From CBDCNP01 sp965222425 (GTDB taxonomy: Bacteria > Acidobacteriota > Vicinamibacteria > Marinacidobacterales > DATDRI01), in NCBI GenBank assembly GCA_965222425.1, contig CBDCTW010000005.1, positions 1 to 64,000 on the forward strand: 64,000 nucleotides of DNA. The letters run 5' to 3'. Of the stretch, positions 16,467-24,347 are shown in pieces. How positions within the stretch are numbered: position 1 is the stretch's first letter; each line of letters starts with the position of its first letter. Both the position numbers and the translations under genes were made by a program. The notes under the pieces are model-generated. The model was not told the DNA's origin. It was given only the letters and a program-made list of their open reading frames with translations, and ran no database searches.

Positions 16467-18008
16467 TTGAAAAGGGGTGCGAAAGTGCGATTGTTCGAGC
16501 AGATCCGTGGCGAGTACGAGCACGGAGTAGGAACGATAAAGGGAGTGGCGAAGGAGTTCGGAGTACACCGTCGGATGGTGCGTCAGGCGCTGGAGAGCGC
16601 GGTACCGCCGGAGCGTAAAGTCGCGGAGCGTGCGAGTCCGAAGCTTGAGGAAGTACGCGAGTTCATCGACGCGGTCCTGAAGGAGGACAAGCGAGCGCCT
16701 CGGAAGCAACGCCATACGGCTCGTCGTATCTGGTCCCGGTTGCGCGCCGAGCATCCGGAGCATGAGATTGGCGAATCAACGGTACGTCGCTACGTCGCTC
16801 GTCGGAAGAGCGAGCTCGGCCTGAAGGACACAGAGATTTTTGTTCCGCAGAGCTACGCGTGGGGCGATGAAGGGCAAGTGGACTGGTACGAGGCGTACGC
16901 GCGGATCGGAGGTGAGCTCGAGAAGGTCCACACGCTCGTAGTCCGAAGCATGGCGGGAGGAGGCGCGTTGCATCGCGGCTATCCGCGTCCGACGCAACAA
17001 GCATTTTTCGAAGCGCAGGAGCATGCGTTCGAGTTCTTTGGTGGCGTGTTCCGCCGCATGCGCTACGACAACCTGTCACTCGCGGTCACTAAGATTCTGC
17101 GTGGTTATCAACGAGAGCAGACGGAGCGATTCGTGGCGTTTCGCTCCCATTGGGGATTCGACTCGGAGTTTTGTAATCCGAGTCGAGGCAACGAGAAGGG
17201 CGGGGTGGAAAGCGAAGTCGGCTACTTCCGGCGCAACTATCTGACGCCGGTACCGGAGTTTTCGAACTGGGATGAGCTGAACGAGTATCTGCTCTCGTGC
17301 TGTCTCAAGGATGCGACGCGCCACATTAGCGGCAAGGAGCATGCTGTCGGAACAGCGATGGAGCTTGAACGGGAGCATCTGTTGCCATTGACCGTCGAGG
17401 GGTTCGATATCGAGGAGCGACGATTTGCAAAGGTGAACAAGAAAGGCTGCGTTCGAGTCGGCACGAACTGGTACTCGACTCCGTTGAAACGGGACCGGCG
17501 AGTTGTGGCCAAGCTACTGCCGTTGGAAGTTGAGATCTGGCACGAGGGCCACGTCGTGGCACGCCACGAGCGCTGCTACGGCCGCAGCCAGTCGATTTAT
17601 GAACTCGAGCACTACTTGGATGTTCTGGTCAGGAAGCCTGGAGCGTTGGCCGGCTCGACGCCGCTCGCTCAATGGCGGGAGAAAGGTCGGTGGCCCACGA
17701 GCTACGACGAGTTGTGGTCCAAGCTGAATCGACGTCACGGGAAGCTCGAAGGAACCCGCCAGATGGTCGAGCTCGTGCAGCTCGGCCGCGAGCACGGCTA
17801 CGACAAGCTGCGTGAGGCGGTGAGTCAAGCGCTCGAACTCGGCTGTACGGATGCTGAGGCGATCCGTCACCTCGTCGAATCATCAGTTCTTCGACGTGAG
17901 CAGGCGCAGGCTCTTGGCGATGTGGAGCTCGGAGAGCTCACGAAGTACGAACGTTCCTTGCCAGGTGTTGGCCATTACAACGCGCTGATCGGCGAGGTGA
18001 ACTCGTGA
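16467..18008 (+). CDS. istA: IS21 transposase IstA
   Basis: This 513-residue protein has an N-terminal helix-turn-helix (GTIKGVAKEFGVHRRMVRQA) and an rve-type DDE core: WGDEGQVDWYEAYARI (first Asp), RMRYDNLSLAV (second Asp) and NEKGGVESEVGYFRRN (Glu). A C-terminal Mu-type beta-barrel region follows (RVGTNWYSTPL). The final four bases overlap istB (GTGA), the usual IS21 arrangement. Length and motifs are normal for IstA. Confidence 0.92.
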   Translation: MKRGAKVRLFEQIRGEYEHGVGTIKGVAKEFGVHRRMVRQALESAVPPERKVAERASPKLEEVREFIDAVLKEDKRAPRKQRHTARRIWSRLRAEHPEHEIGESTVRRYVARRKSELGLKDTEIFVPQSYAWGDEGQVDWYEAYARIGGELEKVHTLVVRSMAGGGALHRGYPRPTQQAFFEAQEHAFEFFGGVFRRMRYDNLSLAVTKILRGYQREQTERFVAFRSHWGFDSEFCNPSRGNEKGGVESEVGYFRRNYLTPVPEFSNWDELNEYLLSCCLKDATRHISGKEHAVGTAMELEREHLLPLTVEGFDIEERRFAKVNKKGCVRVGTNWYSTPLKRDRRVVAKLLPLEVEIWHEGHVVARHERCYGRSQSIYELEHYLDVLVRKPGALAGSTPLAQWREKGRWPTSYDELWSKLNRRHGKLEGTRQMVELVQLGREHGYDKLREAVSQALELGCTDAEAIRHLVESSVLRREQAQALGDVELGELTKYERSLPGVGHYNALIGEVNS

Positions 18009-18778
18009 ACGCGAAGAGCATCGAGCTCCAGAGCATCCGTCAGCATTGCAAGACGCTTCGCATGCCGAGCGTGGCAACGCAGTTCCAGAAGATTGCCGAA
18101 CAAGCGCAGCGCGACGAGCACAGCTATGTCCGCTACCTCGACGTGCTGCTCAGCGCCGAAGTCGAGGAGCGTGAACACCGCGCGGTTCAAAGACGACTGA
18201 AGGAAGCACAACTACCGAGAGCGAAGACGCTCGAGGAGTTCGACTTCTCGCAATCGCCGAAGGTCTCCGCCCGTCGGATACGAGAACTGGCCGAAGGCGA
18301 CTACATCGACCATGCACGGCCGGTTCTGTTTCTCGGCGATGCCGGCACAGGCAAGACTCATCTGGCCACGGCATTGTGTGTAGCGGCGTGCCAGCAACGT
18401 CGCCGCGTTCGCTTCACGACGGCCTCGAGACTCGTCAACGAACTCGTTGAAGCTAGGGAGGAGCACGAACTCTCGCGAGTGATCCGTCGCTACGCCCGCT
18501 ACGAGTTGTTGTGCATCGACGAGCTCGGCTACGTCCCACTCGCCGATGTCGGCGCCGAGCTTCTGTTCCAAGTGGTTTCGGAACGATGCGAAAGGGCGGC
18601 GCTCGTGATCACCACCAACCTGCCCTTCTCGGAGTGGACCCAGGTGTTCACGAACGTCCGCCTGTGCAAGGCACTGCTCGACCGAGTCACGGACCAGGCG
18701 CACATACTCGAAACCGGCACCGAATCCTATCGGTTCCGGCGCACCCTGAAGAGCGAGAAAAAGACCATAAAGGCATGA
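18005..18778 (+). CDS. istB: IS21 transposition helper ATPase IstB
   Basis: This 257-residue AAA+ ATPase of the DnaC/IstB type has a Walker A in FLGDAGTGKTHLATAL and a Walker B in LLCIDELGYVPL. Sensor-type residues lie in ALVITTNLPFSEW. It assembles on target DNA and directs IstA. The GTG start at 18005 overlaps the end of istA by 4 bp, implying coupled translation. Confidence 0.92.
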   Translation: MNAKSIELQSIRQHCKTLRMPSVATQFQKIAEQAQRDEHSYVRYLDVLLSAEVEEREHRAVQRRLKEAQLPRAKTLEEFDFSQSPKVSARRIRELAEGDYIDHARPVLFLGDAGTGKTHLATALCVAACQQRRRVRFTTASRLVNELVEAREEHELSRVIRRYARYELLCIDELGYVPLADVGAELLFQVVSERCERAALVITTNLPFSEWTQVFTNVRLCKALLDRVTDQAHILETGTESYRFRRTLKSEKKTIKA

Positions 18779-18797
18779 GTTCGTTGGGTTTCACTAG

Positions 18798-18826
18798 CCG
18801 CGGCCTGCACTTCGTTCCGGCCGCGG
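18798..18826 (+). terminator. GC-rich hairpin after istB
   Basis: A perfect 8-bp stem CCGCGGCC/GGCCGCGG with a 13-base loop lies 20 bp after the istB stop. No strong T-run follows, so it is either a weak terminator or an mRNA-stabilising structure. Confidence 0.4.
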
Positions 18827-19132
18827 AATAAGGAAAGGGGCTTTCTTACAGCTCGTCTTTATTAATCAATAACTTAGGGTGGGCCAAATTAGATGAGCAA
18901 AGTGGGCCAGACCGAGTGGACAAACACAGCTGTACTTCAGACGTGGAAGTGGCGTCATCTTGACCGCCATCCCACGCACTCGAACGCTCGATTCGTCCGC
19001 CCATACAGGGTCATCCCCCCTCCCCTCAGCAGGATCTAAGAAAAACGCGGATTATGCGGCCCCCCCCCAGGGGGAGAGACCACAGGTAAAACGGGGTTAG
19101 GTCCCCTCCCTGCACGACTGTGGGCGCTCGCT

Positions 19133-19499
19133 TTGGCGCGCATCAGAAATGAGATTTTGATTTTCCTAAAGATTGAAGAGTTCGGTGAGCTATTGATGAA
19201 GTATGGCGGTTTTCTATCCATTGCGAACAGCTCTGTCGGCCAAGCTGCAGAACAAATGGGAGAACAGTTGTCGGCAGTCGCGCTTGACGATTGCAGGGAC
19301 CGTATTGCGAAGATTCTCGCGGACCTCGATCACCGGGTGATCGTCCTCATCGATGATATCGACAGACTTGAACGACGGGAAATCCAAGCGGTCTTCAAGC
19401 TCGTGAAACTGTCCGCTGGATTCTCAAATATATCCTACGTACTAGCTTTCGACGACAATGTCGTTGCGGATTCGCTAGCAGAGCGATACGGCGGAGGAC
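19133..19499 (+). pseudogene. KAP-family P-loop NTPase fragment
   Basis: About 120 residues of a KAP NTPase remain, with Walker B VIVLIDDIDRL, then IQAVFKLVKLSAGFSNISYV and AFDDNVVADSLAERYGG. The Walker A half is missing upstream and the frame is interrupted at 19500 by a 93-bp MITE. I do not see the protein resuming after 19592. KAP proteins are membrane-linked NTPases frequent in anti-phage loci, which fits the wrecked defence island. The 220 bp between the IS21 end and this fragment hold no gene I recognise. Confidence 0.7.
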
Positions 19500-19592
19500 G
19501 TCCAGTGCCAAAACTCGGCCCTCTTGCAAACACAGACACTAAAGTTGCTGATTTATCATCTATTTCAAAAGGTCCGAATTTTGGCACTGGAC
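19500..19592. mobile_element. 93-bp MITE built from the two ends of the IS481-like type A element
   Basis: A 22-bp imperfect inverted repeat (GTCCAGTGCCAAAACTCGGC and its complement) bounds the element. Its complement reads as the type A left end at 21607 (CCAAAA..CGG, TTTTGAAATAG, ATAAATCAGCA, TTAGTGTCTGTGTTTGC) followed directly by the opposite terminus. It is inserted in the KAP NTPase gene. Confidence 0.8.
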
Positions 19593-19937
19593 GGGCTCCG
19601 TCAAAGGTACGCTCACGGCACGCGGGCATGTCTCCTGGAAGCGGTCTGTTCCGTGACACTTGATCTCCGGTCCGAAGGTATCTCAGCGATATCCCGAATG
19701 TGCACCCTTCAGATCAACGGGTGGAGTCTTGCCAGGAAGACGAGAATAGGTCGTTACGCTCTAGCAGTTTTGTCGTCCATAAAAAGCACCGGGTTGCAAG
19801 ACTCCTCGACTTGGTGAGTGAACCCTATGGTGACCCTTACGAGAAGCGTGCCGTTAGCACCAGAGTGAAAGCGTCAAGAACGATGCTCCGGACATTAGAA
19901 ACTTGCCCCCAGGCCGGAGACAGACCTCTTAGGACCG
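19593..19937. other. Unassigned 345-bp stretch
   Basis: Short frames exist (for example 19700-19966) but none resembles a protein I know, and none has a convincing ribosome binding site. It lies between the MITE in the KAP fragment and an inverted IS481-like end, so it is probably decayed host or mobile DNA. Confidence 0.3.
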
Positions 19938-19993
19938 GAGGGAACGGCCCGGCCCGCGGGTCTTGAGTTCATTTGTATTTTTTGGACACGACG
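19938..19993 (-). mobile_element. Inverted solo end of the IS481-like type B element
   Basis: In complement this reads CGTGTCCAAAAAATACAAAT, then GAACTCAAGACCCGCGGGCC, closely matching the left ends at 4843 and 20838. No transposase is attached. It ends about 80 bp before the TPR-zincin gene. Confidence 0.6.
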
Positions 19994-20075
19994 CGATGCT
20001 CGTTTGTCGGGCCCGTTTCGAACGGAATATTCCGGACTCGCGACGATCTCGGAGCGGCCGTACTATAAAGGCAGG

Positions 20076-20681
20076 ATGACCGAGGATCCGATGGAACGCG
20101 TCGCCCGGTTCTTGGACCGGGGACAATTTAGTGACGCGCTGCAGTCCGCGAAAGAAGCGGTCGGTAGGGTGCCGGAAAGCGCGCGGTCTCACTACGCGCT
20201 CGGCCTCGTCCTCACTCAGTTAGACCGTATTCCCGAAGCCGATCGCTCTTTTGCTCGCGCCGCTGAGCTCGTCCCGGAGTACGTCCTCCCTTGTCGCATG
20301 GAGCGTTCAGAGTTCGAGAGTGTGGTGGAAGGGGTCTTGGCGTCGTTGCCGACCGAGTTCGCAAGCTATCTGCAGAACGTGGAGGTCGCGGTGGAGGCGG
20401 CGCCGTGTCGAGACCTTCTTCAAGAGGCAGACATCGAGCACGACCTCCTCGGCTTCTATCAAGGCAATACGATTCAGAATAGTGAGTGGGGTCTTCCCGA
20501 CCGGATTGTCCTTTATCAGAGAAATTTGGAGAATATCTCGTCCGATCGCGCGAGCCTGATCAGAGAAGTTCGGGACACCGTCTTGCACGAGGTGGGCCAC
20601 CACCTCGGGATGGAGGAAGATCAGCTCGAGGAAATCGAAAAGGAGTTCGATGATCTGGATGATAAGGGATCGAGCTCTTAA
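20076..20681 (+). CDS. TPR-zincin metallopeptidase fusion
   Basis: This protein of about 200 residues has an N-terminal TPR-like pair of helices (RVARFLDRGQFSDALQSAKE, ARSHYALGLVLTQLDRIPEA). A C-terminal zincin domain of the small metallopeptidase family PF06262 follows, with LLGFYQG, LPDRIVLYQRN and the zinc motif HEVGHHLGM. The usual PF06262 protein is only about 130 residues, so the TPR extension is notable. The start could be ATG 20076 (AAAGG nearby) or ATG 20091 (GAGG at good spacing). It is the only apparently intact non-mobile host gene between IS5 copies B and C besides the methyltransferase and the small hypothetical at 22283. Its substrate is unknown. Confidence 0.75.
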   Translation: MTEDPMERVARFLDRGQFSDALQSAKEAVGRVPESARSHYALGLVLTQLDRIPEADRSFARAAELVPEYVLPCRMERSEFESVVEGVLASLPTEFASYLQNVEVAVEAAPCRDLLQEADIEHDLLGFYQGNTIQNSEWGLPDRIVLYQRNLENISSDRASLIREVRDTVLHEVGHHLGMEEDQLEEIEKEFDDLDDKGSSS

Positions 20682-20837
20682 TCACTATTGACCTCCTGTG
20701 CTCCGTAAAAAGTCGATCCAGCGTTGATTGCACGGTTTAGACCTGCCATGATCGGCTGCTTCGCGCCGCTCGACCGGTGGGCTCCATCACGATTACCGGT
20801 TGTCACGCATCGCCTGATGGTCTATTTCAAAAGGGCC

Positions 20838-21045
20838 TCGTGTCCAAAAACACAAACGAACTGAAGACCGGCGCGCCGGGCCGTTTCGGATTGGAGGTGT
20901 CTACACTTGGTTCGTCCATGGAAGCGAGAATTCTCGGTCATGAGCACGCCGATCCAGCCCTTGACATGGTTGGTCGTCGCCATCGCTGGTTGGGTCCAGC
21001 GTGACCAACAGGCCGCTATCGTCTACTTGCTTGAGGAGAGCAGAG
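20838..21045 (+). pseudogene. 5' part of an IS481-like type B element
   Basis: The terminus CGTGTCCAAAAACACAAACG and leader match 4843 onward. The transposase start at 20940 reads MSTPIQPLTWLVVAIAGWVQ and is cut after about 35 residues at 21046, where an IS6-type terminus begins. Immediately upstream (20821-20837) is a scrap of the type A end in complement, so at least three elements are nested here. Confidence 0.65.
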
Positions 21046-21600
21046 GGTACTGTCAAGTTGGCGTCATTGTAGCCAGACTGGTCCCGGTTGGCCGTTGCGC
21101 TTCGAGATTTCATCAGGCACACGTTACCTCGTGCCAGGCGATGAAAGCGCGACCTCTTAGCTCCCGATGATAGCGGGCTTGCAACAAATGCCGTCCAACG
21201 CGAAAGAGATTTTGCACGAGTCCATGCACGGTCAAGAATTGTTGCGCTTGTCCCGGAGATTTAAACTTTCGCATCTGTCGTTCCCGATGTCGCGTCGGCT
21301 CATGCGAGACTTCGGCTCTATTGTTTCCGTACTGGTCGGTGTCGTGGACGACGGAGGGCATGACCTCGCGGTGAGCGGCGCTGTAGCTTTTCAGCTTGTC
21401 GGTGACCAACCGCTAGGGCGAGCGAGCTTGCCCCTTCAACAGCTTGCGGAAGAATCGTTTGGCGGCTTTCCGATCACGGCGAGGCTGGACGAGGATATCG
21501 AGCACATCACCATCTTGATCTACCGCGCGCCAGAGGTATTGGCGTTTGCCTTGTATCTTTATGAAAACCTCGTCCAGGTGCCACGTGTCACCGAGACAAC
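21046..21600 (-). pseudogene. IS6-family transposase remnant with a nonsense mutation
   Basis: On the minus strand the catalytic core is readable: TWHLDEVFIKIQGKRQYLWR (first Asp), VDQDGDVLDILVQ, then LVTDKLKSYSAAHREVMPSV (second Asp), NNRAEVSHEPTRHRERQM (Glu) and FKSPGQAQQFL. This is the IS6/IS26/IS240 pattern. In the conserved R-S-P-W-R-L-V-T-D box the Trp codon is TAG, splitting the frame just before LVTDKL. The terminal repeat GGTACTGTCAAGTTG starts at 21046. The 5' side is cut by the IS481-like element at 21607. It is inactive. Confidence 0.8.
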
Positions 21601-21606
21601 CCCGTC

Positions 21607-22117
21607 CTGTGCCAAAACTCGGCCCTTTTGAAATAGGCCATAAATCAGCAGCTTAGTGTCTGTGTTTGCGCCGGGGCCAAGGGCCGTAGGCTTTACAATC
21701 GTCTGGCCCGAGGGTGTTATCTTCAGATCCATGATGACGTACCACGTGCAATTCCTACTGCTCGTTCTAGCTGGCTGGGTCAACCGCCAGCAGCAGGATG
21801 TGATCGACTACCTGCAAGAGGAGAACCGTGTGCTCCGAGCCGGGCTTCGGGGCAAGCGTCTCAGGCTCTCGGACGACGAGCGGCGCAGGCTCGCCGTCAA
21901 GGCCCAGGCTTTGGGCCGCGAGGCGCTGGCCCAGATTGCGTCCGTTGCCACACCCGCTACGCTTCTGCGCTGGTACCGCTGCCTCATCGCAGCCAAGTAC
22001 GATGGCAGCAAGAACCGGAGCCCAGGCCGACCTCCGACGGCGAAGGATATCCGTGAACTCATTGTGCGCGTGGCGCGGGAGAACCCGACGTGGGGATATA
22101 CGCGCCTGCGAGGCGCT
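21607..22117 (+). pseudogene. 5' half of an IS481/IS3-like type A element
   Basis: The element begins CTGTGCCAAAACTCGGCCC. Its transposase starts at ATG 21731 and reads VNRQQQDVIDYLQEENRVLR, then LRLSDDERRRLAVKAQALGR and KYDGSKNRSPGRPPTAKD, ending at ENPTWGYTRLRGA. This is the DNA-binding half of an rve transposase common in environmental bacteria. The catalytic half is gone from 22118. Confidence 0.75.
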
Positions 22118-22282
22118 GTCCCTTCCATAAACTCGAGCTTTCATGAGATTGGCAAACTGCCTGCAACTAGAACGCTTTGGTCGTCTTCTAGGACGTCTTG
22201 AGAGCCGACGTCGGCTCTACTCAGGGGTAGAGGTGTAACCTGGTCCGAAATCCCGCAGCCGACTTTTCACGGAGCACAACCG

Positions 22283-22627
22283 TCACGCTTTCGGTTTGCA
22301 CCCTTCCGCCTTCCTCAACCTCTCCAGCCGGTCTAGGCTCATCCACTTGATGCCCTTGTCGTGTCTGTGCCGCTCTGCAACGTCACTGGTGAAGAGCTGA
22401 ACAATCGTTCCTTTTTCGACTCTCATCCTGCGTTGGCCTTCGGGTGACAGTTCCACATACACGGTCTCGCCGCTTGCAAGCTTCATAGAAGCGAGCACCG
22501 GAGGCTCGTCGTTCGCGGCTATTGAATGTTCAGGCTGTTCTTGCATTCGCCCTGGTCTTCCGGTGCGCGAACGGGCTTCAATGGTCTCGCTGTTATTTTT
22601 GCGTTCCTGGTCGGGTGCCTTCGGCAT
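22283..22627 (-). CDS. Hypothetical protein, 114 residues
   Basis: The start at 22627 has a good AAGGAGA ribosome site 8 bases upstream. The N-terminal 40 residues are polar and probably disordered. The rest reads like a small beta-rich domain (ASGETVYVELSPEGQRRMRV, then GTIVQLFTSDVAERHRHDKG). I do not recognise the family. It sits between broken transposases, so it may be a passenger or an accessory protein of a lost element. Confidence 0.5.
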   Translation of the reverse strand: MPKAPDQERKNNSETIEARSRTGRPGRMQEQPEHSIAANDEPPVLASMKLASGETVYVELSPEGQRRMRVEKGTIVQLFTSDVAERHRHDKGIKWMSLDRLERLRKAEGCKPKA

Positions 22628-22779
22628 GGTGGTGTCTCCTTCCCCTCGGCTTGCCAGCGAATGCACCATTGTAGCGAGGCTGCAGACTCAGAGGGATGTA
22701 GGTGTCCTTCATCATCATCATAGTCGGCACCCTGGGCATCAGCGGGGGAAGGCATGCGAAGCGGCATTGTCGTTCCCTA

Positions 22780-23070
22780 GTGTCGCCGTGTGGATATCCC
22801 CGAAGCCATCGCTAAGCTACGTGGCTATCCGAAACAGATCGTGGCCGACAACGGCCCCGATTTCGCTGGTCGACGGCTCGATTACCTTGCCCTACGAAAA
22901 GGGCGTCGAGCTCCAATTCATGAAGCCCGGCAAATCGTCACAGAACGCATTCGTCGAAAGCTTCAACGGTCGTTTCCGCGACGAATGCCTCAACCAGCAC
23001 TGGTTCATCACCCTGGCGGACACCCAGTGCATCATCGAGCAATGGCGTCAGGACTACAACACGGTTCTAC
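22780..23070 (+). pseudogene. IS3-family OrfB C-terminus, frameshifted
   Basis: The first frame reads GYPKQIVADNGPDFAGRRLD, which carries the second catalytic Asp. The continuing sequence (YEKGVELQFMKPGKSSQNAF, then VESFNGRFRDECLNQHW with the catalytic Glu) is in another frame, so a single-base indel lies near 22890. The end of the protein is replaced at 23071 by another IS3-type terminus. It is inactive. Confidence 0.7.
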
Positions 23071-23122
23071 TGAACCGCCCCGGGTTTTCCGGAGACTGTT
23101 TTAGTTGAGTCTCGCCATCTCT
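23071..23122. mobile_element. 52-bp solo end of an IS3-family element
   Basis: It is identical in complement to 14537-14588 and begins with the terminus TGAACCGCCCCGGGTTTTCC. Together the two ends suggest that a larger IS3 element or rearrangement once linked these loci. Confidence 0.65.
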
Positions 23123-23126
23123 AGCG

Positions 23127-23197
23127 GGTGCTTCCGTCATCAAGTGTTGGTGAGATGACGCTAAAACTTTACGGTGCATTAAGTTAAAGCCAAAATT
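23127..23197. mobile_element. Fragment of a zinc-ribbon-IS-like element
   Basis: The terminus GGTGCTTCCGTCATCAAGTG and about 45 following bases match the left part of the MITE at 6894 (GAGATGACGCTAA, ACTTTACG, TGCATTAA). It is cut by IS5 copy C at 23198. Confidence 0.6.
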
Positions 23198-24282
23198 GCC
23201 TTGGTGCACAACTCGCGATCTCGGTCCACAATTGTCCTGTACTCGCGGATACGAGGTTCCCCATGAGCATTTTCAAACGCACTCAGCGGAAGTATGTGAA
23301 GAAGGCCTATCGCGTGAGGAATTGGCGTGAATATGAGTCGGGTCTACGCAACCGCGGGAGCCTGACCGTCTGGATCTCGCTCACCGCCGGCAAGCTTGTG
23401 AACTGGGACGCGCCCCGGCCAAGGAGGAGGAAACCGGGCCGTCAACGCAAGTACTCGAACCACGCCATCGAGACGGCTGTCACCCTGGGCATGGTGTTTC
23501 ATCTGTCATCTAGGCAGAGCGAGGGATTGCTGCGGTCGTTGTTCGCTCTGATGAAGCTAGACAATGATGTGCCCGATCACACCACGATCTCGAGGCGCAA
23601 GCCGAAGCTGGGTAAGGTCCCCTTCTACCAATACAAGCAGAAGACGCCGTTGCACATCTTGATCGACAGCAGCGGTCTCGCTGTCCACGCCGGCCAGCTG
23701 CGCAGAGCACAAAAGAGCAGGGACTATCGCAAGCTCCATCTGTGTGTCGACGAGCAGAGTGGCGAAGTCGTCGCCGGCGAGCTGACGAGCAAAAGAGCCC
23801 GCGATTCATCGCGGGTTGCATCGCTTGTCGGACAGATCGACAGTCCCATCTCATCGGCCAGAGCTGACACCGCATACGACGCCGGCGGCGTCTATGAGGC
23901 AATCGAGAATCACAGCGCTCATCGCTCGCCGAGGGTGCTGATACCGCCGCGCAAGGGCGCCCTGCTCGCATCGGGGCCGGCGAGCAGCCGACAGCGCAAT
24001 CGCAACATTGCAGCACAAGCTCGGCTCGGCAAACGAAAGTGGCACACAGAATCGGGCTACAGCAAACGGAGCAAAGTCGAGACAACGTTCCATCGCTACA
24101 AGGCTATCGTGGGCTCAGCGATGCGAGCGAGAGGGTTGGCGGCACAGAGAGTCGAGGCAAGGATCGGGTGCAAGATTCTCAACACTATGACGGCGCTCGG
24201 GATGCCTGATAGCGAGATGATCGGATGATGGGAGTCGGGGCCAAGCGAGCTCTCGGCCTCTATCGGAGTTGTGCACCAAGGC
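23198..24282 (+). mobile_element. IS5-family element, copy C
   Basis: This 1085-bp element has the same termini as copies A and B. It is in direct orientation to copy B, and the two bracket 11.3 kb of mobile and defence-like DNA. The right end lies 66 bp before the porin gene start, so outward transcription could influence that gene. No target duplication is visible. Confidence 0.9.
23263..24228 (+). CDS. IS5-family transposase, copy C
   Basis: This 321-residue DDE transposase is nearly identical to copies A and B, with a few private changes (RRKPKLGKVPFYQYKQK, AQKSRDYRKL, AYDAGGVYEA, DSEMIG at the end). All catalytic boxes remain. The scatter of changes among the copies shows they have diverged slightly since amplification. 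Confidence 0.9.
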   Translation: MSIFKRTQRKYVKKAYRVRNWREYESGLRNRGSLTVWISLTAGKLVNWDAPRPRRRKPGRQRKYSNHAIETAVTLGMVFHLSSRQSEGLLRSLFALMKLDNDVPDHTTISRRKPKLGKVPFYQYKQKTPLHILIDSSGLAVHAGQLRRAQKSRDYRKLHLCVDEQSGEVVAGELTSKRARDSSRVASLVGQIDSPISSARADTAYDAGGVYEAIENHSAHRSPRVLIPPRKGALLASGPASSRQRNRNIAAQARLGKRKWHTESGYSKRSKVETTFHRYKAIVGSAMRARGLAAQRVEARIGCKILNTMTALGMPDSEMIG

Positions 24283-24347
24283 AAAAAAAGGCTTCCCATT
24301 GACGCGTCACTTTGAGAGAATCCGCCGATCCAGCGAGAGAGAGGAGT

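Larger units (their letters stand above)
16380..18909 (+). mobile_element. Complete IS21-family element
   Basis: This 2.5-kb element carries overlapping istA and istB. Imperfect inverted ends lie at about 16384-16414 (TGGCCCATTTCGCTCATTTG) and 18878-18909 (its counterpart GGTGGGCCAAATTAGATGAG). IS21 uses a two-protein transposition system in which both genes are needed. Both frames are intact, so this is one of the few fully autonomous elements here. Confidence 0.85.
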
